Positions 1-12,756 are shown, counted from the first letter of the stretch. The stretch is 64,000 nucleotides of DNA from Psoroptes ovis (GCA_002943765.1 PQWQ01000003.1:620001-684000); one strand, 5' to 3'. A program made the numbers and translations. Notes: a model not told the origin generated them from the sequence alone.

Positions 1-1058
1 AATGATATAATCATGATAATCACCATCATTATCATCATTATTATTACGATTATCAATGAGATGTAAAATATATTCATTGAATAATTATATAAATGAAAAT
101 ATACATTTTTGCATATCAATTATTCAAAATTTATTCATTTTAAAATAAATTTCTTATTCATTTCCATGTAAATAAATGCAAATCCAAGTATTAATTGCAC
201 ATGAATACAGTCGAAATGATATCAAAATGATAAATAAATGAAAATTATCAAAATTTCTATTTTTATCACCATCAAACTACACCAGCAGAGTCATACGTAA
301 TAATACTCGTATGTATTTACTTATTGATCATCAGATGATTGAATAATAATGATGACACCGACAAACAAAAAAACAAATAGACAAACAAAGAAGCAAATAG
401 ACAAATAAATAGACAAACACATTATTGGACAATATTTTAAATTTTCAAAAATCAATGAAATTTCAAAAACAAATTTCCGAAAGAGCTAACGAATCAATGA
501 ATGAAATTAGTCGAAATGAATTGAATGAAATGAGTCGAAATGAAATGAAAATAATTTTTATTACCTTAAGGTTTAACTGTCTTGTATTGAATGTGTTTGT
601 GTATTTCTATGTATATTTTTATATGTTTATTTGTCTTTGTATTTGATTTCAGTTTGTTGCCATTTTCTGAATTTGATTATGTAATAATAATAATAATCAA
701 ATTACTTGATGTTCATTTATTTGTCTTGTTTTAGACTTATGTCTTGTCTCATGTGTCTTGTGTCTTGTGCTTTTGTTTGTCTTTGTGTCTTTGTTTTATT
801 TCATGTTTTATTTGTGTTTGTATTTATCTATTTACAACCAGTGTAGCCAGGTATATTCATTGAATATTCAATTCAATTGACTCAGTACCTGTTGCATTTA
901 CGGTATGCTGGCTGCTGCTGCTGGTGTCGTGTTATACAAAGACGAATGTATTTGTTTGTTTGGGCAAAAAAAAAATCGCACCTTTTTCTTTATTTATCTC
1001 TGTGTTTCAATGCTTTTCAATGCAATTCAGAATTCATCTGTTTTTAATGATTAAAATA

Positions 1059-1138
1059 TTAGGTTGTCCGAAAAGTTCTGGCCGATTTTCATCGACAACT
1101 CTATTGATTAAGCGGAAAGAACTTTTCAGACAACCTAA
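1059..1138 (+). mobile_element. 80-bp mariner-type MITE, copy 1
   Basis: The element starts TTAGGTTGTCCGAAAAGTTC and ends with its inverted repeat (ACTTTTCAGACAACCTAA). It is flanked by TA on both sides (1057-1058 and 1139-1140), as expected for a Tc1/mariner TA target duplication. The interior reads GATTTTCATCGACAACTC then ATTGATTAAGCGGA, the orientation I call plus. There is no transposase. The terminal word resembles mariner inverted repeats; the family assignment comes from that and the TA target. Confidence 0.85.
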
Positions 1139-1900
1139 TACTAACAATAATGACAATAATAATAAAATACTAATCAGAAATAAATTTTTTTTGATTGATT
1201 TTGACCGACTGATTTTTCTTCTGCTTTTTTGTCGAATAATAATAAAAATCAATCAAAATTTTTAATACACACACACAAAAAATGCCGACCAATAAATTCA
1301 TTCATTCATTGAATTCATTGAATTTTAAAGGTGAAGACAAGACAGGAGAAAAAAATGTCGCACATTTCACCTCCTGTTATTTCATTCAAAAATCATTTCA
1401 CCTTTCGAATCAATGAGTGAATGAATGTAAAAGTCAATGAATGAATGCAATGGGACGAATGAACGAAACAATTTGAGCAAAAAAGTATCGGTCAACCTTT
1501 GGTAAAGATTTTTCAAAAAATTCAAATCACAAAAAACAACTTGTTGCAATCAACAAATACACATTAATTGCTTTTGAAAACTTGTAAAAATTCAAATAAA
1601 AATACTTGTAAAAAACGACAAGAATTTGCCATAAAATTTCTCAAAAATAATTGCTTTGGATGCTTTACACACACTCGAAGATCATCAGCTTTTGATCTTT
1701 GTGAATATTTTCAATCTAAACTAATTCAAAAGCGGTAAAACATCTTTGAAAAAAGCCAGTAAAAAATTTGTCAACAACGACATTAAGAATTAATGTCTTT
1801 GAATTTTTGAAAAAAAAAAATTGAAAATTAAACAAATTTTCAATGGAAAATCGGCTTTCAATTTCAATTTCAAATTCAAAAAGAAATTGAAATTCAAATA

Positions 1901-1980
1901 TTAGGCTGTCCGAAAAGTTCTGGCCGCTCAATCAATAGAGTCGTTCATGAAAATCGGCCCGGACTTTTCGGACAACCTAA
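1901..1980 (-). mobile_element. 80-bp mariner-type MITE, copy 2 (inverted)
   Basis: Same 80-bp length, with TTAGGCTGTCCGAAAAGTTC at the left, GGACAACCTAA at the right, and TA on both flanks (1899-1900, 1981-1982). The interior (CGCTCAATCAATAGAGTCG) is the reverse complement of the interior of copy 1, so this copy is inserted in the opposite orientation. Confidence 0.85.
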
Positions 1981-2930
1981 TAATTCATCCGATTCAAATG
2001 ACAAAATTCTGGTTTTTTTTCTCCTCGATTTCATTCGATTTCAATGATTCAATGATTAAATGGTTTTATGAATCGAAAAAAAATCATGGAAGAAAGTTCG
2101 GTTTCAATCAATTTTATGGTTAAATTATTATTATTCAGAGATGTTTGTATGCATGTACTTGATTTGCTTAAAAGCTTCTGTGTACATATCGGGGCAATGT
2201 GTGGTTTGTTTGAAGATTTTAGTTTGAAGAAATTAATTTTTCAAATTTTGTTTTAAGGAAAAAATAAATAAATAAATTTTCAATATATTTGTGCATGTGT
2301 TTACATTTGTTCACCATTAACGTTTGTCGTTTTCATATAAACAAATTTGATGATTTTCATAGGAAAGAACTAAAACTTTTTGTCAAAATCCAGATCACAT
2401 TAAGAATTGAAAATGTTCTGGCATTCTTTGACTTTCTTCGATCAAAAAAATTAAACAAAATTCATCTGTGTTTATTTATATGTTGATCATTATTTAAATC
2501 TAAGCAAAATGAATGACGACAACGGCAACGACAACAATTGTTTATTTGTAGTAGAAATCACTAAGATTACTTATATGAAATTGAAATTTAAATGGAATTT
2601 GAATTTTTTCGTGAATTGATTGATTTGTGAACAACAAGGTTCAATGATTTGTTTTGTTTATTCTTTTTCTTTCAATTTTTTAAAAATTTAAAAATGTATT
2701 GGCAAAGAAAAAGATTGAAAAAGAAGGGAATAAATGCAATGCATTGAATTAGATACGAATTGAAGAATTCATGGTTGAATATGTATGTCAACATTATTGA
2801 TTATGAATGGAAATTGATTTTAAATTTGGAAAATATCATATTTGATTTGACAAATTTTGTTTTAAATTTTTTTTTCTTTGTTATGTTTATTTTATCTCAT
2901 TTTTTTCATTTTTTGAAATCAATTAATCAG

Positions 2931-3403
2931 GATTCAATCGGTAATATATTGACAAAATGGATAATCGTATCGAAAGAAGAAGAATTCTATATCATTCAAT
3001 TATTTTTGAAATTTCCTGAAACAAAATTAATTGCACAGAATTTTGTTTTAAATGATAAAACATTATCATCATCATCATCAACATTGACATCGACATCAAA
3101 CATATCAAATATTTCAACATCATCGACATCAACAACAACCGCCAATTCATTATTATCAACAAATAATTTATTACAACAACAACAATACTCAATACCTTCA
3201 CCATCATCATCAACAGCAGCAGCAGCAGCAACAACTACAACTACATCATCATCATTATCATCAACTTTACCAGCTTCATCTGATGCATTCGCATCATTGT
3301 TCAATAATAATAATAATTGTAGTGCAATATTCAATCATCAACAACATCAACAACAACAGCAACATGATCAAAATTTATTAATGAAAAATAATAATAAATC
3401 AAT

Positions 3404-3442
<39 letters not shown>

Positions 3443-6218
3443 GACAACAACAAAATTAATTAATAATAATAATAATAATGAAATGAATGAGCTTAAAAAA
3501 CATGATAATAATAATATTGTTAATTGTACAATAATTAATAATAATGATAATGATAATAATAATGATAATCATAGCCAAATATTAATGAATGATAATTTTA
3601 ATATCAATAAACAACAACAACAACAACAACAAACATCATTGATGTTGTCGAATAAATCAAATAATAATAAAATGGATCATCATCATCATCATCATCAACA
3701 ACAACAACATCATCAATATCATAATAATAAATATGATAAAAATGGTAAACATTTAAATTCAATATCAAATAATCAAGATTCATTATCTGAAAAAGTATTT
3801 AAACATTCATCAACATCAAGACATTTCAATGATTCGAATGATAATGAATCTAATTCAACAACAACAGCATTAATTAATAATTCTAATCGAAATAAATCGA
3901 ATAAAAATGATAAGAATGAAACGAATAAATCATCATCATCATCGTCATCGTTTTCGTCAATGACAAAAGATAAAAACAGCCATTTACAATTTGATAATTT
4001 AAACAAGTTGGATAATCTAATGATTACAGCCGGTAATAATGGTAATGGTGTACGTAATTGTTTATCACCATTTAATGAATATCATTCGAATAAAAAATCA
4101 AAATCCACTAATAATCAAAATGATCTTCATCATCATCATCATTCGAATATGAGCAATGTACAAAATATTCTTCATAATCAATCACATCATCTTGATGGTG
4201 GTCAATTTTTACCACCACCACCACCTTCGCTAGGTGTTTCAATATCGACTGGAACACAATCACAACCACAACCACCGCCTTCAACTGCAGCTGCTGTTGC
4301 CAATTCATTACTGTCATCATTACCATCGTTGGCAAATTTTTCACCTTTATTAAATCCGGCAACATTATTGGCCGCAACGACTGATCCTAGTAAATTTCCT
4401 GCTGCATTATCTGCAGCTGATTATTGTAAAATTGATCTCAACAATCCTAATGCTGCGGCAGCAGCAGCAGCTGCTGCAGCTGCAGCGGCGGCCGCATTCA
4501 ATAAAAATTTGGATTTCAGTTCCTTTGCTGCAAGCACACCAACCACGACTGCTTTGACACCAGCAACCTCGCCGAATATCATCACAAATAATGTCAATAT
4601 CAACAGCAACAATAGCAAAAATAATAACAATGATAATTTGAATTCCAATACTCCAACCGGTGCAGAAACGATAATGAATCTAAGTAAACCGATATCAAAT
4701 CGTAATGCTGATGGAAATGATGGTGGTAACATGGTCAGCAGTGGTAAACGTGGTTCACAGAACCGCTCTCATGATCGTCACCATCGTCATCACGATAGAA
4801 ATAATAGTAATAAACAATCGAGTGGAAAACATTCACGAAAATCTAATCATCCTTCGAAACGACGATGGGACCCATTGATATTATCATCATTGACAACGAA
4901 TCCGGCAACCGGAAAGAAACGTGTACAATGTAGTGTTTGTTTGAAAACATTTTGTGATAAAGGTGCATTGAAAATACATTTCAGTGCTGTACACCTTCGT
5001 GAAATGCACAAATGCACCGTCGAAGGTTGTAATATGATGTTCAGTTCGAGACGTAGTCGTAATCGTCATAGTGCCAATCCAAATCCAAAATTACATACAC
5101 CAAACTTTCGCCGTAAAATTAATCCTCATGATGGTCGTACGGCAAATCCCTATCCAGTATTACCGCCACCACCAGGAGCAATATTCGGTATACCCGGTAT
5201 GAATGGTGGTGTTATCACTAGTTTAGAAACATTGAAATCAACATTCAATGCAAACACATCATCCGAACATTCACCGAAAACATCATCTGATTATGCAATT
5301 GATTTTAATTCAATGTCATCACATAGTTCAAGAGCAACACCTAACGAAGAAATTGTTGATGATGATAATGATCTGGATGATGAACCATTTACCGATGTTG
5401 ATGATAATGATAATCATAGTGATGATGATAATGACGACGATGAAGATGATGATGATGATGATCGAACAATAGCAACATCAAATGATAGAGATATCGGTAT
5501 TCGAATTAATGATATCGACGACGATGATGATGATGATGATAATGATGAAAATGATATTTGTATTGATCTCTCATTCAAAGATGATACTCATGATAATAAT
5601 AATATCAAGAATAATAATAACAATGATAATATAATTAATAATAATAATACTACAAATACTAAAAATAATAATAATAGCAGCAATACTGGTAGAAAACGTA
5701 AAAATTTTAATCCAATAAAATTTTCATTAAACAATAATAGCAATGATAATTATCAATATTTATCCAGTGATGATGATGATAATGATGATGATAATAATCG
5801 AAAAAATTCAAATATAACAACAACAAATAATAATGGACAATTATCACCATTATCATCATCAGCAGCATCTCTTGCATCATTATCATCACCAGTATCAGCA
5901 TCGGGATTGTCATCAACATCATCATCAGGATCATCATCGACAACATCGAGTGATACGGAAAATTATTCATTATCCGATAATAATAATCATCATCATCAAC
6001 AACAACAACGAAAACAACAACAAATTAATAAAAATAAACATAAAAATAAAAAAATTAAAATAAATAATCAAAATAATTTCAAAGATCTCGTTGAAAATGT
6101 TATTGTCGATGATAATCATGATGGTAATCATGATGATGATGGAAACATTGATGATCACCAACAACAACAACATCGAACAACGAAAAATCATGAAGAATCA
6201 ATAAAAAATTTAAATTAA
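2931..6218 (+). CDS. disco: Disco/basonuclin-like C2H2 zinc finger protein, 5' end missing
   Basis: Nuclear DNA-binding transcription factor of the disconnected/basonuclin family. The diagnostic part is a pair of C2H2 fingers at about 4929-5096: CSVCLKTFCDKGALKIH followed by CTVEGCNMMFSSRRSRNRH, then the family-typical SANPNPKLH, preceded by KRRWDPL. Near the start, GNILTKWIIVSKEEEF and FLKFPETK resemble the N-terminal conserved block of basonuclins. The rest is Asn, Gln, His, Ser, Ala and Asp runs, with acidic tracts after the fingers. The frame is open from about 2760, but 2760-2930 encodes a Phe/Leu-rich intron-like peptide and ends in an acceptor (TAATCAG). I therefore start at 2931, phase 0, and leave the first coding exon unassigned, possibly left of the window. 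The stop is at 6216-6218. Disco versus basonuclin proper cannot be settled here. Confidence 0.82.
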
Positions 6219-8053
6219 ATGTTTCATTATGTGGTAAGTTAATGTTTCATTCAAAGATTATTTAATGTCATATTCATTTAATGTTAAATGGAATTTTATC
6301 AATTTCTATATCCTTGTTCGAACGAATAGATTATCATCATCATCTATGATCATCCATGAATAATCCTTTCAAGCAGATTTGGATTTGGATTTTGGACATT
6401 TTTTCTTCAATTTCAAATCAATTCAATTCACCAAATCAAATATCTTCAATGTGTATTATAAATTCAAAATTTGACATTTATCATTTGAAAATTCGTTGTT
6501 CATCCACATTCATTCAGCTTTCAATTTCATTATTATCATCATCATTATTGAAACAAAAAGACAAGATTACAGATGAGCATAAACACACAAACACACACAC
6601 AGAGATGGACACACATCTATCAATTCTAATCGAATCAAATCAAATCAAATGTTGCCAAATGTATTTGTGTTTTATTTCGTATTTCTTAAATTTCTTGATA
6701 TTATTTCTTCTGATTAATTCAGATTTATTTCTTGATAATTTCATTTGATATTTTTACTCTTTTTACGTTTCGTTTTCGTTTCACGATCAATCAAATGCAT
6801 CAACTTTGTAATTTTTGCAAATGTTTGTCAATTTTATTTTATTTAAACAAATTTTCAATCTTTGAAATTTCAAATTCAATGTAAAAATATTCAATGATTC
6901 AAGCACATCTTTGAACACTGAACATTAGTTTGTTTTCTTGTCAATTTCTTCACTAAAATTTACGAAAAATTCTTTTATTATCATTGATTATACTTATTGA
7001 CAACTATGACACTTGTTTTATTTTATTTTACAAAAATTGTTCTTCTCTTTTGACTTTCTGTAATCAATCTCTTACTATTGTGTACAATAAGTAATACCGA
7101 AATCATATAAATAATCGATTCAATTCAATCATTTTTTCTTTGATTTTTCTCATTCAAATGATGATGAATTATTCATTTGAAACACACTGAAATAAGCCTA
7201 AAATACCCGAAAATACACCGAAATCTACACAAGATTCAAACCAAAATCGAGCCAAAGAAACAAAAAGATTCAAGAAAATAATACTGGTATTGCATTCACA
7301 TCAAAGATCAATCAAAACCAAAGATCATACTGACATCATTGATCCAATCATCATCATCGTTTGAATTTGCATGAATTCAACTTGTTTTTGACCAAAGTTT
7401 TTTTAATACTAATTCATCGATTATCATCATCAATTGTTTTCCTATCTGCTTAATCTCTCATTCGCAAAAAAAATTCAGTTCAATTTTGATCAAATCGTCA
7501 TCATTATTATCATTAACATCAACATCGCCATCACCACCACCGCCGCCAAATATACTTAATTATTATGAATTAATTATTTGAATTATTCATTTTGAAATTT
7601 TAAAAAATTGTAAAATTTGTAAAACCTTTCATTCTTCTTTTTCTCATTGACTATGTCTATCTTATTTAATATATGAATTGATTAATTAATTAATTGATAT
7701 GAATAATTGAATAAAATAATTTTAAATAATTGATAATTAATTATGAAATTTTAAAATTGATTAAAAGGGTTGAAATTGAGTAAAGGGTCAGCGGAGTTTG
7801 ATTGGTTCACTAATGTTTGGGGAATCTAAGAATTTCTTTTCCTAATTCACGGAATTTTTCAAATTGATTTGAATTTAATTTTCCTTAACAGACAAGATGC
7901 TGCATTCTGTTGGTTGGAAAAATCAATTCAAACAAAAATGATCAGTGCTATCTATCGTTCATGTTAAATAAATGCACCACGATATCAAATGGCAAATGTA
8001 TTGAATTTCTTATTTTTAATTTTGAATTTTTCTTTTGAATTAGATTTAAATTA
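6219..8053. other. Intergenic region / 3' UTR
   Basis: Between the disco-like gene and PGS1. It is AT-rich with CAT/ATC simple repeats. A 130-codon frame at 6356-6748 has no recognisable domain and an intergenic-like composition, so I do not call it. A GT donor-like site (TGTGGTAAGTT, about 6231-6241) just after the disco-like stop could indicate an alternative or extra 3' splice, but no convincing exon follows. Confidence 0.5.
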
Positions 8054-9546
8054 ATGATGAAACGCTTGATTAATTGTCTACATGATTTGAATCTGGTATT
8101 AAATCAAAAATTTACGGTACCAATTTTTCGTATAAAATCGAAAAATATTGTAGTCATTAGAGAGCCTACCGAATTTTATAATACACTGAAGGTGAGTTGT
8201 AATTTTAAAATTTAATTCAATTTTTAAATTTTCCAATTTTTTACAATCGATAGAAATTATCTGAACAATCCACTAAACGTATAAGCATATCATCGCTGTA
8301 TATTGGCACTGATAATTTGGAAAAAGATCTAATTGAATCATTTTCAAAAGCCAAACATCAATCACCTGATTTGAATTTGAATATTTTACTCGATTATAAT
8401 CGAGCTACACGTGAAACATTGAATGAAACAAAGGATCAAAAACAATCTTCTAAATCATTACTGTTACCATTATTGAAACAAGGTGCAAATATCAATTTTT
8501 ATCTGACACATTTATCATCAAGATATTTAAGACTATTTAATCGTCCAAAATGGAATGAATTAATATCATTACATCATATGAAATTATATATATTTGATAA
8601 TGATATAATTATTAGTGGTGCAAATCTAAGTCATACATATTTTACTAATCGTCAAGATCGTTATCTGTTGATACGTGATTCACCTGATTTATGTGATTAC
8701 TTTGATCAATTAATCAAAACAATATCGAAATTCTCGCTTAATTTACAAACAAATGGAGATTTTCAATTGAATAATGATTGGAAATATGACCCAAGAAAAT
8801 TTTTACATCGATATTTGCATAAACATTTTGCTAAAAAAGAATTATTTAGGTTCAATGAACAATTTTTAGCAAAAAATCAATTGAAAATCAGCAATTTCAA
8901 TGATAGCGAAACGGATACAATTGTTTTTCCATTATTACAAATGAAAACCTTTGACATCTGTGATGAAGAAAATTTTACAACAAATTTATTAATGAAACAA
9001 TGGCCCAAAAATGAAACCAATGTAAACTTGAACATAGCAACCGGTTACTTTAATTTGATAGAAAAATATCAGAAAAAAATTCTAGAAAATCCACATTTAC
9101 CAATGACAAAAATTGTGATGGCATCCGAAGAAGCCAATGGTTTTTATCAAGGCAATGGTCTTCTATATTATGTACCATATGTTTATACATATTATGTGAA
9201 AAAATTTTTGAAAAAAATCGAAAAAACTGAAGCCAAATCATTGATTCAAATAAATTATTATAATCGTTCAAATTGGTCATTTCATGGTAAAGGCATTTGG
9301 CTACAAACACCAAATTACTATTTAACACTGATAGGTTCAACAAATTTCGGATATCGTTCAGTGTTTCGTGATAATGAAGCACAATTAATAATTTTGACCG
9401 AAAATAATGAATTAATTGAAAAATTTCAAAATGAATTCAATGATATTGTCAATCATAGCCGAATGATAAATGATTGGCGAAAAGATTTACCAACAATACC
9501 ACTATTGATACCATATGTAGCGCTGATTTGTCGTAGTTTATTCTGA
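8054..9546 (+). CDS. PGS1: CDP-diacylglycerol-glycerol-3-phosphate 3-phosphatidyltransferase (PGS1), mitochondrial
   Basis: Makes phosphatidylglycerophosphate from CDP-diacylglycerol and glycerol-3-phosphate, the committed step to cardiolipin, in the mitochondrion. Two exons: 8054-8191 and 8254-9546, with a 62-bp intron (GTGAGT...ATAG, phase 0), giving 476 aa. It belongs to the phospholipase D superfamily. The first HKD motif is HHMKLYIFDNDIIISGANLS (His154, Lys156, Asp161). The second is FHGKGIWL (His390, Lys392) followed by IGSTNFGYRS. ISSLYIGTDNLE matches the family block near the N-terminus. The first exon is Lys/Arg/Leu-rich and lacks acidic residues at its start, as in a mitochondrial presequence. 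The start is the first of two adjacent ATGs. Length is close to the animal family. A poly(A) signal AATAAA lies at 9567-9572. Confidence 0.93.
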
Positions 9547-10274
9547 CAGTTTTATACTTAACATCAAATAAATTTAATTCAATTGAATTAAATCATAAAG
9601 GAAGAGACAATTTAATGCAAAAATTGTACATTTATCAATTTAATTTGATTTCTTAAGTGAATAAAATGAATGAAATGTTTGTGGCTTCATCAAATTTGCC
9701 ATTATTATTTATCATTATTATTTGTCAAATTTGTCCGTTCGTTTTTTGCTTTGTTTTAGGTCATTTTGTTTCGTATATTATTATCAACGATTTTCAATGA
9801 AACAACGAGACATTCATTTTTTTCAGAAATCCGACAGAAAAAAATTTGTTACAATTTCATTGATTCCTAATCAATCAATCAATTTTTCATTGATTCATTG
9901 ATTCATCGATTGATTGATGTGATTAGAAAAAATCAATCGAAATCATCAAGATAGAAATGAAAAAAAATTCATTTATCTTTAATCATTGTCTTATCATTTC
10001 TAAATATTCAAAATTTTAAATGGTGAATAATAATCGTATTCATTTGATTTCTCAAATACTAAAAAAAAAAAAAAAACAAAATACAAAATTCGACATTGTC
10101 ATTGAACAAATGAATTGAATGAAGTGTTGTGGATTAATTTATCAAAAATCACACATTCACATTAAAATTATTTTATCGACCATTATCAACATACACACAC
10201 ACACACACACAAACAAACATCAACACCGTAAAAATCATCAATTTAAATCAAGTAGCATTTATCGAAATTTGTTC

Positions 10275-10305
<31 letters not shown>

Positions 10306-10750
10306 GTTTTTTTTAGTATTTTTGATCAATTCATTGATTTCGCCCATTTCTTTTTCACAAAACACACAAGCGATCGATTCCGATTCGATGAGAAAAAAAA
10401 GAAATCAACTAATTGATTATTGCATTAATTGATTGATTTTGATTTGGTTTTATTTTATTTCTTCCCAAGAAAATAAAATCATATCTTTGAAAAAATAAAA
10501 CAGCAATTCAATTTGTTTTCTCGCTAATTTGTTTATTTTTGGGTGGTGTGGTATGTTTATTTTAATTTCAAATAATTAAACTAATAATCACATAAAAAAT
10601 ATCATCAAATTCATTTAAAAATTTGTTCAAAGTTCGATCAATTTTTTTTTCGCCTTTTGATCAATTCGATACATTTCAAGATCATCATCATCAAAATCAA
10701 TCACTATATTTGTTATATTCATTTGAAAATATTTATTTTGAAAAAGAAAC
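9547..10750. other. Intergenic region
   Basis: 3' flank of PGS1 and 5' flank of the LysA-like gene. It contains an ACAC microsatellite near 10193-10211 and a 25-nt A run at 10275-10299. No coding frame is supported. Confidence 0.55.
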
Positions 10751-12506
10751 ATGGCTGAAAGAGAAGAAGGTGGATTTATGGGACAAATTCGACGATTATC
10801 ACGTCGTCTTTCCGGTAATATATTGTCGGCCGATCCAAGAGATGTACGTGCATATATGGCACGTAATGATAATAAACGAAATATTTATAGTTATGATAAT
10901 GAAGATCAATTGAGAATAGGTATATAATTGTAACGATTTTAGATTTTCGATTTTTTCTTTATGAATTTTTTTGAATTTTAGGAGGAATATTGCTACGAGA
11001 TCTGGCCGAAGAATTTGGCACACCACTCTATGTTTATGACATTAATCGAATTTATGATAATTATAATTTATTGACCAAAACATTGAAAAAGAAAAATTTT
11101 TCACTCAATTATTCGGTTCGATCAAATCCGAATTTAGCAATATTGAATATATTGTCACGTTTAGGATCAGGATTTGATGTTGCATCTGGTGGTGAAATTA
11201 CTAGATGCTTAGCTGCCGGTGTCGATCCATCCCGTATGATATTTAGCGGAGCAGGCAAAACAAATGATGAATTAGATTTAGCCATTCGATCTGGTGTTTT
11301 TTGTATCAATGCTGAATCATGGGATGAATTGAATCGTATTGAAAATATTTGTGTTAAATACAATAAAATACAGAATGTATCGATTAGAATCAATACTGAT
11401 GCTCATGTTGAAGGTAAGTCGTGAATCTTGAATATTTAATTCGATTTTCTTCAAACACTTTTCAAGTAGGATCAAGTCCTGGAATGCATTCTCATCCGAT
11501 GCATCAACAAACAAAATATGGTGTACCATTAAGTGATGCATTGGAAATTTATTCACGTGTAAAAGCATCATCGACTATGCGTATCAAAGGTATATCATGT
11601 CGTATTGGTACAAATGTTACACATATAGAAAATTATTTGGAAATCAGAGATAAATTATTACATTTAGCTGATGAATTACGGCAAGAATCGAGAATCTGTG
11701 TTGAACATATTGATTTTGGCGGCGAATTTATTGGAAATTTGAATGCAATGAATGCTGATGCATCAGAAATATCGAATTGGATTGAAAAAATTGCAACACC
11801 AATATTGGAACGAGGTTTGAAATTGATTCTTGATCCTGGCGTTAATTTTATGGCAGATACTGGCGTTTTGCTAACAAGAATTGAATATATCAAAACAAAC
11901 GTTGGCCAATCAAAAGAATCATTGAGTGGTGCATCAACACCAAGAAGTGGTTCATTCATCGGTTCTCATGGTGGAAATTTTTTAAAGCATCATTATATGA
12001 AGCGTACATTTGCTATTGTTGATGCCGGTTTCAATGATTTTGCACGAACAGCTTTGCTCGCACAAAATCATCTCATTGCTCCGATTCATCAACAACAGTC
12101 AATTACGACACCGAGCGGTGCCTTGGCTGAATTCAAATATGATATTGTTGGTCCAATCAATGATTCGATTGATGTATTTTATCGAGATCTTACATTACAT
12201 TATAAATTGAATGCCGGTGATTATTTAATCATATCAGATGTCGGTTCATATGGTTCATCATTGGGTAATAATTTTCAATCACGCAATAAACCAACTGAAA
12301 TTATAATCATTGAAAGACAACCAATTGTTATTCGTGAACGTGAAAAATATGAACAACAATATTTGAATGAAAAACTGATATCAGAAATCAAATTAAATTC
12401 AACAAAAATCATTGAAGAAGCTGAATCACAAGAAGATTTAGAAAAAGCAATCAATGAAGAACAATCATCATCAACAACAGCCACAACTGATGTGACAACT
12501 GAATAA
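10751..12506 (+). CDS. LysA-like (diaminopimelate decarboxylase family) pseudoenzyme, horizontally acquired
   Basis: Three exons (10751-10919, 10982-11413, 11470-12506; introns 62 and 56 bp, both phase 1) encode 545 aa. From about residue 60 it aligns along its length with bacterial diaminopimelate decarboxylase, a fold-type III PLP enzyme: LARLGSGFD-like SRLGSGFDVASGGEI, IFSGAGKT, TFAIVDAGFND and YDIVGPI are clear family blocks. Key positions have changed. The PLP lysine block reads YSVRSNPN (Arg103, codon 11119-11121). HIGS is RIGT (Arg245). The Gly-rich loop is GGEFIG (284-289). EPGR is DPGV (322-325). CESGD is INDSID (430-435). It therefore should not bind PLP covalently or decarboxylate. 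A 59-residue basic N-terminal extension (RRLSRRLS) and an acidic Glu/Ser/Thr tail are additions. Flanking host genes and introns exclude bacterial contamination. The second acceptor is tandem (AAGTAG): start 11467 or 11470 differs by one codon. An ODC/antizyme inhibitor identity fits less well. AATAAA at 12717-12722. Confidence 0.85.
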
Positions 12507-12756
12507 ACAAGCAAACAAAACAAAGAAACAATCAAAATTGATTTTAATAACAAAATTTTGATTATTTTCTTCAAAACACACTATTTTATAATTTGATCAA
12601 AATTCATCCAAAAAACAAAGTAGAATTATTATTAATATTCTTATATAATTATAATTGATTATGATTCTTAGAGAGATACAAGCAAATTATATTATAATAT
12701 CCGTATAAACAAGACGAATAAATAAATAATGCATAAAATGATGAAATTCTCATTAA

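Larger units (their letters stand above)
1..2930. other. Non-coding upstream region
   Basis: I see no supportable gene here. It holds low-complexity AT-rich DNA, ATGA/ATGAATGA-type simple repeats (for example around 485-550, where a GTCGAAATGAA word recurs) and two 80-bp MITE copies at 1059-1138 and 1901-1980. The open frames present are short and compositionally random. It ends at a plausible splice acceptor (AATTAATCAG, 2921-2930) in front of the disco-like exon, so the right part is probably an intron or the 5' flank of that gene. Confidence 0.6.

Noticed and set aside
1034..1252. Protein frames crossing the MITE at 1059
   Set aside because: They arise from the MITE sequence itself; no transposase motif is present.
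2760..2930. N-terminal extension of the disco-like protein
   Set aside because: It encodes a Phe/Leu-rich AT-noise peptide, has no ATG at the frame opening, and ends in a good splice acceptor.
6356..6748. 130-codon frame downstream of the disco-like gene
   Set aside because: No domain, an intergenic-like composition and repeat-derived residues; probably chance.
10990..12506. Active diaminopimelate or ornithine decarboxylase, or bacterial contamination
   Set aside because: The PLP lysine is Arg and all other active-site motifs are changed, so it is not an active enzyme. Spliceosomal introns and flanking host genes exclude a bacterial contig. Blocks such as GSGFDVASGGE fit LysA better than ODC or antizyme inhibitor.
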